A stretch of DNA of 12,821 bases from the NCBI GenBank assembly GCA_025457985.1, contig JALOTI010000012.1:1-12821 (forward strand), written 5' to 3'. The position numbers were made by a program, and so were the translations under genes. The notes beneath the pieces were generated by a model. It searched no databases. It was not told the origin of the DNA and saw only the letters and a list, made by a program, of their open reading frames with translations. Shown piece by piece: positions 1-8,868 of this stretch. Position 1 is the stretch's first letter, and each line of letters begins with the position of its first letter. The DNA is from Leptospira sp. (GTDB lineage: Bacteria > Spirochaetota > Leptospiria > Leptospirales > Leptospiraceae).

Positions 1-82
1 AGGTGACAGCACCCGCAAGTTTTTGAAGAGCGAATTGGGCGAGGACTTTAAGGGGCCGCAATGCGGCGCTTCGCGGTGTATT
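1..82. other. GC-rich block with small hairpins at the window edge
   Basis: This stretch differs in composition from everything to its right: 46 of the first 80 bases are G or C, against roughly 40% in the genes. It holds a perfect 5-bp stem GCCGC/GCGGC (55-59 with 63-67, loop AAT), directly followed by a 3-bp GCG/CGC stem (66-68 with 72-74). It begins exactly where the minus-strand aminotransferase stops. Several frames stay open through it in both directions, but none gives a recognisable domain. It could be the edge of a dispersed repeat, part of an inserted element, or the end of another gene. The window does not extend far enough to tell. Confidence 0.4.
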
Positions 83-934
83 TCAGTGAAAATTCTTCTC
101 AAATAAGTTAATATTATTTCTAACACGTGTTTGTATTTTTGGTAAAAAGTTATTCCGGTTTGTAAGAAGTCCTAGGGCTATTCTTTCACTGATGGGGGAG
201 ACAGTGTGTGTTAGGTAATCTTTAAAAGATCGGGCCCTCTCGATAAATTTTTCATCCGCAACTAACCAGCCCACACGAAGTCCTGTGACACCGAAACATT
301 TTGTAAATGATCCAGTTCCGTAAAACCCAGACTGAATTGCAACACCCGTTTCACCTAACATACCTGAGCCTGGTAAAAAACGATAGTGTTCATCAAAAAG
401 AACTTTTGAACCTGTCTGTTCTAAATATTTTTTTGTCTTATCTAATTCGCCTTCGGCAAAACTTTGACCCGTTGGATTGTGGGGGTGGTTGATTATATGG
501 AGATTCGCTTGGATTCCTTCCCACATGGATTGGTGAAGTGGTCCAGTGATTGGGATTTTTTCGATTCGAGCTCCTAATGCATTTGGGATTTCGTAAAGAG
601 CTTGGAAGGCAGGCCAAAGTACGGTAACGGTATCTTTTAGCTTCACGAGAAGCTGAAAGGCTAAATACAAAGCCTCCCCTGTTCCTGTGGTAACAAGGAC
701 TTGGTCGGGATTTACATTGGGATAGAGTGAGGCAATTTCGGCTCGAAGTGAGAGACTGCCTCGGTTTGGCGAATCTGCCAGAGAGAGCCTTTCCAAATCA
801 CTCCATTTAAGACCCGCATGCTCCAAGGTATCAGCAAGGTCAAAGGCCGAAAGCCCACTTTCGCCAGCATTGCATCGGGCTTCCATCCGATACCGCTCCA
901 ATCGATCCTCTATGAAAAATTCCCTTGGTTCCAA
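83..934 (-). CDS. Class I/II PLP-dependent aminotransferase, C-terminally truncated
   Basis: This is a fold-type I aminotransferase (aspartate-aminotransferase superfamily). Visible landmarks are the phosphate-side TGTGEA turn (residues 83-88), the HPHNPTG motif (150-156, Asn153), DEHY (181-184, Asp and Tyr contacting PLP), the Schiff-base lysine K212 in GSFTKCFG, and GLRVGW (219-224). The start is taken as TTG at 934, preceded by a GGAAA-like ribosome site; this keeps the N-terminal PREFFIEDRLERY segment, which resembles the family's usual beginning. A shorter ATG start exists at residue 17. The protein ends at residue 283, whereas family members are usually about 350-400 residues, so most of the small C-terminal domain is missing, including the usual Arg that binds the substrate carboxylate. 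The substrate cannot be assigned. The gene is either a pseudogene or a remnant. It diverges from the sugar mutase across 46 bases. Confidence 0.8.
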   Translation of the reverse strand: MEPREFFIEDRLERYRMEARCNAGESGLSAFDLADTLEHAGLKWSDLERLSLADSPNRGSLSLRAEIASLYPNVNPDQVLVTTGTGEALYLAFQLLVKLKDTVTVLWPAFQALYEIPNALGARIEKIPITGPLHQSMWEGIQANLHIINHPHNPTGQSFAEGELDKTKKYLEQTGSKVLFDEHYRFLPGSGMLGETGVAIQSGFYGTGSFTKCFGVTGLRVGWLVADEKFIERARSFKDYLTHTVSPISERIALGLLTNRNNFLPKIQTRVRNNINLFEKNFH

Positions 935-971
935 TTTTGATTTCCAGACAAGTTCGCTTCTACAGGATAGT

Positions 972-980
972 AGGATAGCT
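972..980 (+). promoter_or_regulatory. Ribosome binding site fixing the phosphomutase start
   Basis: AGGA at 972-975 sits five bases before the ATG at 981. Longer in-frame starts exist at 870 and 912, but they lack a comparable site and would overlap the divergent aminotransferase. A second AGGA (964-967) is farther away. Confidence 0.55.
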
Positions 981-2734
981 ATGTTGAAACCAGAAGACTA
1001 CATCCTCTCATGGACGAAATCACCTTTTTCTCCCGAAATCCAATCGGAGGCAAAAATTGCGTATGAAGAATGGAAACAAGGAAAGACATCTGAACTTGTA
1101 GATTCTTATTCCATTCCCCTCAGTTTTGGAACGGGAGGCATCCGAGGCAAACTTGGCAACGGAGTTGGCAAACTCAATTCGTATACCATCGGTCGCGCTG
1201 CCCTTGGTTTTTTATCTTACTTAGCGGAAACCAAGAAGAACCCATCCATCGTCATCGCCTACGATTCACGAAGGATGTCCAAAGAATTTGCAGAAATCTC
1301 AGCGGGCATCGGGGCTAAGTTAGGTGTTACGGTTTATATATTTCCGAAAGTGACACCTACCCCTATCCTTTCTTATGCGATCAGACATTATCGTGCGCAC
1401 GGTGGAATTGTTATTACTGCATCTCACAACCCACCAGAGTACAACGGATTTAAAGCTTATCTTTCGGATGGTGGTCAACTTGTTCCGCCAGACGATAGTT
1501 TGATTATTAAAAAAATATCTGATATCAATGATTGGAACCAAATTCCACAGATCAAAAAAACGGATAAAGACTATAAAAAATTCGTGAAACCAGTAGGTGA
1601 AATTGTTTTTAAAACCTACCTAAAGGATTTAAAATCCTCAGGTCTTTTGGGAAACACAAAATCGAAAGTAAAAAATAATCTAAAAATCGTTTATTCTCCG
1701 TTACATGGAACCGGCGGAGAATATATGGCAAAGATGTTCCAATACTTTGGTTACAAATCTGTATTTCTAGTTCCAGAGCAGAAAAAACCGAACGGAGAGT
1801 TCCCAACGGTAAAGTATCCCAATCCAGAGGAAAAGGAAGCCCTTGCACTTTCCGAAACGTATGCAAAAAAAAGAAAGGCTCCAGTTTTTTTAGCTACTGA
1901 TCCCGATGCGGACAGACTTGGTGTAGGTGTTTTAAAAGCAGATGGAGAGTATGAATATTTAAATGGAAACCAAATTGGCTCCATTATGGCAGCTTATCTC
2001 TGTGAAAAAAAGGGGAAATCTAAAAAGAAAACCTATCACTTAGTTAAAACAATCGTTACAACAGATCTCCAAGAGTCTATTGCCAAAAAGAATAAAATTA
2101 AAATTAGCAATGTACTAACTGGATTTAAATACATTGCGGAAGAGATGAAGGCAATAGAGAAAAAGAAGGACAATGTATTTCTTTTTGGCGGAGAAGAATC
2201 TTATGGTTACCTTCCCGTACCTTTTGTCCGAGATAAAGATTCGCTGTCTAGTGCTCTTCTCTTTATCGAAATCCTTGCAGAAAAATCTGATATTCTTGGT
2301 TATCTCAATCAAATCTATCTAAACTATGGTTTGTATAGGGAAAGTTTGTACTCGTTAACCTTAGAAGGAAGCACAGGACAAACAAAAATCAAAAATTCAA
2401 TTGAGGCTTTACGAACATCCAGTCTCATTGGAACGGTGTTAGGTGGCAGAAAGGTGATCGGAGTTCTGGATTTCGAAACCCAAAAAGCAGCTGGAAAATC
2501 AAAATCAGGGATATTTAAGGGAATGCCAAAATCCAATGTAATCCAAGTGGAATTAGAAGGGAATGCAAAACTCACAATCCGTCCGTCTGGTACCGAACCT
2601 AAAGTAAAAATCTACTCGTCATTTGCCTCCTTAAAAAAACCGAAGAAGGTAGAAGATATTCCGAACTTGTGGGAAAAACTCGGAGAAGAAATTATCTCCG
2701 CAGAAAAAGAATTTTTAAAACTAGCAGGCCTAGT

Positions 2735-2738
<4 letters not shown>
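981..2738 (+). CDS. Phospho-sugar mutase (PgcA/PGM2-like phosphoglucomutase/phosphomannomutase)
   Basis: This cytoplasmic alpha-D-phosphohexomutase interconverts sugar 1- and 6-phosphates (glucose and/or mannose) through a phosphoserine enzyme. All four family loops are present in the 585-residue product: catalytic serine S148 in TASHNPPEYNG, the Mg-binding loop DPDADR (307-312), the sugar-specificity loop GGEESYG (403-409), and the phosphate-binding RPSGTEP (534-540). The N-terminal SFGTGGIRG (48-56) is also typical. The length and the GEESYG loop fit the PgcA/PGM2 branch (about 580 residues) better than the 450-residue ManB/GlmM branch. Its preference among glucose, mannose and pentose phosphates cannot be read from sequence. 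It is the first gene of a plus-strand operon, and its TGA overlaps the ATG of argD (ATGA), which suggests translational coupling. Confidence 0.9.
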
Positions 2739-5028
<2,290 letters not shown>

Positions 5029-5039
5029 GGTATTCCAAG

Positions 5040-5450
5040 ATGCAAGCGGGAATCGGACCAACAGGAAGGCCTTATCAAATTTTAATCGCGGAGAACTCTA
5101 AATTCCAGTCGAAACAGCTCCAACAAATTTTGGAGTCGGAAGGATTTAAAATCATTGGAATTGCAGAGACAGGAAAGGAACTCCTTAAATTGTATAAGGA
5201 ACACCGCCAACAACTGGACCTTGTGACCATAGAGATCTTTCTTCCAGAAGTAGACGGTTACGCAGCTTTTTGGGATATGAAGGAGATGGGTGTTTTACCA
5301 AGGATTCTGTTTATCTCGGAAGAAAATACACCAAGTGTTGTGAAGACCCTGCTTGAGAATGGTGCGATGGATTATATCATCAAACCAATCAAACGAGAAA
5401 AGGTATTGGAGAAGATCAAAGAGACACTCCTTAAGATTCCCAAAGTATAA
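5040..5450 (+). CDS. Stand-alone receiver-domain protein with degenerate phosphorylation site
   Basis: The 136-residue protein is almost entirely one CheY-like receiver domain (about residues 12-132), with no output domain. Aligned by eye to CheY, the acidic pair is Glu18-Asn19 (ILIAENS instead of the usual VDDS), and the phospho-accepting Asp is Glu65 (TIEIFLPEVDG). The switch residue is Ser93 and the conserved Lys is retained (K115 in YIIKPIK). The fold-defining LPEVDG, GAMDYIIKP and alternating hydrophobic segments are intact, so this is a receiver with an altered active site rather than a decayed gene. It may be non-phosphorylated or constitutively active-like. AGGG at 5027-5030 lies nine bases before the ATG. 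It is the last gene of the operon, and its 3' end overlaps the convergent pgeF gene by 20 bases. No histidine kinase is nearby. Confidence 0.85.
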   Translation: MQAGIGPTGRPYQILIAENSKFQSKQLQQILESEGFKIIGIAETGKELLKLYKEHRQQLDLVTIEIFLPEVDGYAAFWDMKEMGVLPRILFISEENTPSVVKTLLENGAMDYIIKPIKREKVLEKIKETLLKIPKV

Positions 5451-6165
5451 AGTTCAAATTACGACCAACTTCTTTGGCTCGGTGGCTAAAGAAGTCTTTT
5501 GTTCCAAATACTTCCCAGTTTTCATTTTGAACCTCAATTTCCAATCCCATACGTTTGATTCTTTCTTCAATGGCAGCACCTGTATCTAATAGGAAACTAT
5601 CTTCTGCCTCTCCTCTTCTCTCGATAACTTTCTCTCCCAAGTCCATAAATTTCTGAGCAACATCCCATTTTATTTCGTAATTTTCCTTTTGGATGTATGG
5701 ACCGATTATAATTTTACAATCTTTTGGATCTATATCATATTCCGATAAAGAACTGAGTAAGGATTCGGTGATGCCGAGAAAAGTTCCTTTCCATCCCGAA
5801 TGTAAAACTGCCACAAATGGAGTCCGAGTTGAAAAAAAGAATACAGGCACACAATCTGCTGTTCTGATTACCAAACATTCATTATCTGTTTTTGAAATCA
5901 GGCCATCACCTAAATTGTCACCATTTGTATCAATATCCTCTGTTTTCCAAATTTTTTTGCCATGTTCTTGGTTTAGTGAATAAACCTGAATATCCTTCGA
6001 TAAAACTTCTTTGATCTTTTTATTTGCATAGTTATGCCAGTCTATCGCATTACTTGGATAAGTTGTTTCTTCAAGAGAAAGTTTTTTTTTCTCATCATAC
6101 TTTCCGAGGGTGCCAAAAATGACCTTCCCATATGAAGTTTCTATTTTTCGAAAAAAAGGACTCAT
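5431..6165 (-). CDS. pgeF: PgeF/YfiH family (LACC1-like, DUF152) protein
   Basis: This 244-residue protein belongs to the YfiH/LACC1 family, annotated as polyphenol oxidase, purine nucleoside phosphorylase-like, or peptidoglycan editing factor. E. coli PgeF is reported to correct misincorporated residues in muropeptide precursors. The three putative zinc ligands are conserved: His68 in NQEHG, Cys105 in RTADCVPV, and His122 in AVLHSGWKGT. GDGLISK (87-92 region), IGPYIQ and the C-terminal FFSHRAKEVGRN also match the family pattern. The usual Cys-rich GPxIGxCCYEV segment reads GPYIQKENYEI, so those Cys are absent. Its ATG overlaps the stop of the upstream glycosyltransferase gene (ATGA), and an AGGAG (6177-6181) precedes it by 11 bases. 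Its 3' end overlaps the convergent receiver gene by 20 bases and contains that operon's terminator candidate in antisense. Confidence 0.85.
   Translation of the reverse strand: MSPFFRKIETSYGKVIFGTLGKYDEKKKLSLEETTYPSNAIDWHNYANKKIKEVLSKDIQVYSLNQEHGKKIWKTEDIDTNGDNLGDGLISKTDNECLVIRTADCVPVFFFSTRTPFVAVLHSGWKGTFLGITESLLSSLSEYDIDPKDCKIIIGPYIQKENYEIKWDVAQKFMDLGEKVIERRGEAEDSFLLDTGAAIEERIKRMGLEIEVQNENWEVFGTKDFFSHRAKEVGRNLNFILWES
5468..5500 (+). terminator. Rho-independent terminator candidate for the mutase-argD-leuB-receiver operon
   Basis: ACTTCTTT (5468-5475) pairs perfectly with AAAGAAGT (5488-5495). The stem can extend by four further pairs, two of them G-U, leaving a CGGT loop (5480-5483). A CTTTTGTT tract follows. 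The hairpin begins 18 bases after the receiver stop codon, but it lies inside the coding sequence of the convergent pgeF gene. Its low GC makes it moderate rather than strong. Confidence 0.5.
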
Positions 6166-7694
6166 AAAAACGAATGCTCCTCATCAATCGGTAGGTTTCT
6201 CTTTTTTAACTCTTCAAAAAACGACTTACAATCCCAATACTGTTTCGAACAAAGATCATTCGAGATAGTTGAATCCATTCGAAGTACATAAACTGGAATC
6301 ATAAATCCTCTCCAATTGTACATAATGATCGGTAAATTTCTCTCTGGAAATTTATTTGCCCAAATCAAATGAATATTTCGCTTTTTTAAATCTTCCATTG
6401 TTAATTGGCCGTTATGTCCAATCCTGCCAAAGTCTATCTTTTCTCGTTTTGCAAATTCAGAATCGGTAAGTCCCACTTCTGCTTCAAATGCGTATAAAGG
6501 CCGTAAGTTATAAACAAAATGTGCCTGAGCCCCAAAAAATGCCATCCGAACCTTAGGAATCGGATCTCCATAACCGGAAAGATCGATTAATTTATTTTCG
6601 TAAAACTCTCTTTCTTCCGCGATACCATTCCAATCAGCAAATTTTTTTCCTTCGGAAGATAATGGATTTCTATACACAGCTGTTGATAGAATAAAAAATA
6701 AAACTATAAGAATTCTATTCTTTTCATAAATTTTTAAAATGCCTTTTTTATTTGATTCAAACTGTAACTTTTCGTCCGCATTCAAAATTTCTCTATACAC
6801 TAAGTACGAAAGATAAGGAAGTATAGGCATGAGAAAACGTATACCCATAAAATCCCCACCTACATAAAGAATATAACTTATGTATATCAATACACCAAAA
6901 TTCAAAAGCCAATCTTTCGACTTTCTAAATACTGAAATTAATAGCAATACAACAGAATATGCAAATACAATAAAATAGATCGGATATGATTTAAAAAAAT
7001 AGAATATATACTTGCAACCTTGGAGAAAGTTACCTCCATGGCTTGCCTTAGCATAAAAAGTATTGGGAAGATAATCACCAAAATAAATCAATCGAAAGAA
7101 AAATAAAGAAACCAAAACGATCGAAAAAAATACATTCTCCAACTTCATCCATCTTTTGCGCTCTGAAAGGGCATAGAGTCCAAAAAATAAAATTCCCTCT
7201 GGTCGTGTCATACAAGCGAAGAAAAATACATATCCTCTAAGCTTTTCTGAGATCAAACCTACGGTTACGAAAAGGACAAACGACATGGTTTCTAAGCCTG
7301 ATGTGGCAAATATCCAATTGTGACGGAACAAACAGATATGAATTAGAAATATGGGAAGAACTTTGGCAAAATTGAGTTCATTTTCCAAATAGAAAAGAAA
7401 CCATAACAAACATACAAAAGAACTCAATCCCAAAATAATGGAAAAATTTGTGGGACTTAGATTTAGTAGAAAACCTAAACTGAGTAAGATGGTCCAAAGA
7501 AAATTAGAAAAGCCTTCTACATATTCATTTGCATTGAATACCAAAGCTCCATTTTCAAACAAGTTTCTTGCATAGACAAAACTAATAAAAGCATCATCAC
7601 AGACCCATCGAAGTGCAAAAGCTTCCCATATTGCAAAAACGGAAACAAAGATTGAGAGGATATAAAACAGATTTAAGTTGCGTTTTTGTAACAT
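6162..7694 (-). CDS. GT-C type membrane glycosyltransferase (AftB/PMT-like family)
   Basis: This 510-residue polytopic inner-membrane protein has numerous hydrophobic segments up to about residue 345 and a soluble C-terminal part. The first loop after TM1 carries the acidic pair D33-D34 in CDDAFISFVYARNL, followed by VFNANEYVEGFSNFLW (52-67). That arrangement is characteristic of GT-C enzymes using polyprenyl-phosphate sugars, as in mycobacterial AftB-like proteins. Further family-like blocks are ATSGLETMSF (130-139), TRPEGILFFGLYAL (163-176), FGDYLPNTFYAK (205-216) and VGGDFMGIRFLMPILPYL (278-295). Donor and acceptor cannot be predicted; an envelope glycan or glycoprotein is likely. There is no clear Shine-Dalgarno before ATG 7694. 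The stop overlaps the start of pgeF by four bases, so the two are probably co-translated. Confidence 0.75.
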   Translation of the reverse strand: MLQKRNLNLFYILSIFVSVFAIWEAFALRWVCDDAFISFVYARNLFENGALVFNANEYVEGFSNFLWTILLSLGFLLNLSPTNFSIILGLSSFVCLLWFLFYLENELNFAKVLPIFLIHICLFRHNWIFATSGLETMSFVLFVTVGLISEKLRGYVFFFACMTRPEGILFFGLYALSERKRWMKLENVFFSIVLVSLFFFRLIYFGDYLPNTFYAKASHGGNFLQGCKYIFYFFKSYPIYFIVFAYSVVLLLISVFRKSKDWLLNFGVLIYISYILYVGGDFMGIRFLMPILPYLSYLVYREILNADEKLQFESNKKGILKIYEKNRILIVLFFILSTAVYRNPLSSEGKKFADWNGIAEEREFYENKLIDLSGYGDPIPKVRMAFFGAQAHFVYNLRPLYAFEAEVGLTDSEFAKREKIDFGRIGHNGQLTMEDLKKRNIHLIWANKFPERNLPIIMYNWRGFMIPVYVLRMDSTISNDLCSKQYWDCKSFFEELKKRNLPIDEEHSFL

Positions 7695-7784
7695 AAGTTT
7701 GTAATTTTTCTTACTTTTTAGTTTTTCAATTGAGACTTATTTATTTGGTAAAAATAGGCAACTCTAAGTCAAATCAAATAGAAT
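7695..7784 (-). promoter_or_regulatory. AT-rich intergenic gap, possible weak promoter
   Basis: This is the only gap of note in the minus-strand cluster. On the minus strand TTGATT (7777-7772) and a TATTTT (7756-7751) are 15 bases apart, an imperfect sigma-70-like pair. A TTGACT overlaps the first element. No terminator-like hairpin is seen, so the glycosyltransferase and pgeF may be read both from here and by read-through. Confidence 0.25.
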
Positions 7785-8867
7785 TCAATCGAGCTCAAAA
7801 GAGCGGATAAACTCTTCAATGATATTTATATGATCCATTTCTGGAGTTGGGTTCTCCAATGACGGTTCATATAGATAATCGTCAAATAAATGAAAATCAA
7901 AAATTTTGAGTTCAAAATCCGGAAGTGTGATGATGATATTTTCTGTGTGGACATCAAATATCAATTTTTCTTCTTCCGCGAAGTATTTGGTTACTTCAAT
8001 CACCCGATTAAAGTCCACAGCAATTTTTTTTAATTTAGACTTCGAAATTACACCAAACCTATGTGAGTTGAAGTTCAACTTCCATTTGGGAAAAAAAGTA
8101 TCAAGAAGGACATTTTGATCTAATTTTTCATTTTTGACAGTAAACTCTTTTAAATGTTTACCAGGAAGAAGTGGTTGTTGGTCGCAGGGAGTCAGAGTTA
8201 CATTTGGGATACCAAGGGGATTTTTTCTCACACGAATACCCATAAAAAAACGAGTTGGAACCACCAAATCTGGTATGAGCGATTTTAACTTCCAGTAGTG
8301 CATTCGCTCCAAACCCAAACGTTTAAATTTAAAGTCTATTTCGTCCTGTTTGCTCTCTCGCCGAGTGTTTGACTTTAAAAATTCCATAAGCTCAATTTCC
8401 TCCTTTTTGAGGAATCGAGTCAAATCTCTACCGACTTCCTTAAAGAGGGAGCCAAATAGTGAATCAGATGGAAGTTTGGATTTTCCGACCTTAACTACTT
8501 GATTCCAAGGAAGTTTATAGACAAACTTATAAGAACCACGACCGATATAACCTTCGTTTGATATTGGTAAAAAATTATCTAAAAATTCCCTCTCATAACG
8601 ATATGTTATGCGGAAGACATGAGAAACAGGAAAGAGTTTTTCATAAAAATTTCGAAATGGACCAGATTTCCGAAGTACTTCATCGACTGGGAGGTCCTCA
8701 AGGGGGATTGGGTTTTCTTCTTTTTCGGGATCAAAAAAAAGTTCTTTATCAAGACCCTTTTCTAAAAGTTCCAAAAATTGGGGAATTTTTCCCCAATTTG
8801 GATATTGGTTCCAAACTTTTGCTATTTTATCCCTAAAGGTTTGGATGGGACCAAATTTTTTAGCCAA
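7785..8867 (-). CDS. Unrecognised protein with a kinase-like (APH/PKL-type) active-site layout
   Basis: I do not recognise a named family. The 360-residue soluble protein nevertheless has the ordered landmarks of the protein-kinase-like fold. These are a glycine-rich loop followed by a basic strand (GYIGRGSYKFVYK, 106-118), a VVKV strand whose K126 sits where the ATP-binding Lys would be, a catalytic-loop-like DVHTEN (D305...N310) matching the D-x-H-x-x-N of aminoglycoside/choline kinases, and a DFG-equivalent D324 in KIFDFHLFDD. About 100 residues precede the lobe. The start is TTG at 8867: an in-frame stop at 8886-8888 excludes longer forms, and the next Met is deep inside the domain. It begins one base after the stop of the peptide-binding lipoprotein, so the two are almost certainly co-transcribed. 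The substrate is unknown; both small-molecule and protein kinase activity are possible. Confidence 0.7.
   Translation of the reverse strand: MAKKFGPIQTFRDKIAKVWNQYPNWGKIPQFLELLEKGLDKELFFDPEKEENPIPLEDLPVDEVLRKSGPFRNFYEKLFPVSHVFRITYRYEREFLDNFLPISNEGYIGRGSYKFVYKLPWNQVVKVGKSKLPSDSLFGSLFKEVGRDLTRFLKKEEIELMEFLKSNTRRESKQDEIDFKFKRLGLERMHYWKLKSLIPDLVVPTRFFMGIRVRKNPLGIPNVTLTPCDQQPLLPGKHLKEFTVKNEKLDQNVLLDTFFPKWKLNFNSHRFGVISKSKLKKIAVDFNRVIEVTKYFAEEEKLIFDVHTENIIITLPDFELKIFDFHLFDDYLYEPSLENPTPEMDHINIIEEFIRSFELD
8775..8799 (-). repeat. Perfect 11-bp hairpin near the 5' end of the kinase-like gene
   Basis: AAATTGGGGAA (8775-8785) and TTCCCCAATTT (8789-8799) form a perfect inverted repeat with a three-base loop. 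It lies about 70 bases downstream of the lipoprotein stop and inside codons 23-31 of the next gene. Read on the minus strand, the 3' arm runs into a TTTTT stretch, so it resembles a weak attenuator that could lower expression downstream of the lipoprotein. Coincidence with coding constraints is possible. Confidence 0.45.
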
Positions 8868-8868
8868 T

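Noticed and set aside
2..106. Short plus-strand open frame through the GC-rich edge
   Set aside because: Open only for about 34 codons, no start or ribosome site inside the window, and no recognisable domain.
870..980. Longer N-terminus for the phosphomutase (starts at 870 or 912)
   Set aside because: No good ribosome site, not similar to the family's N-terminus, and overlaps the divergent aminotransferase; ATG 981 has AGGA at the right distance.
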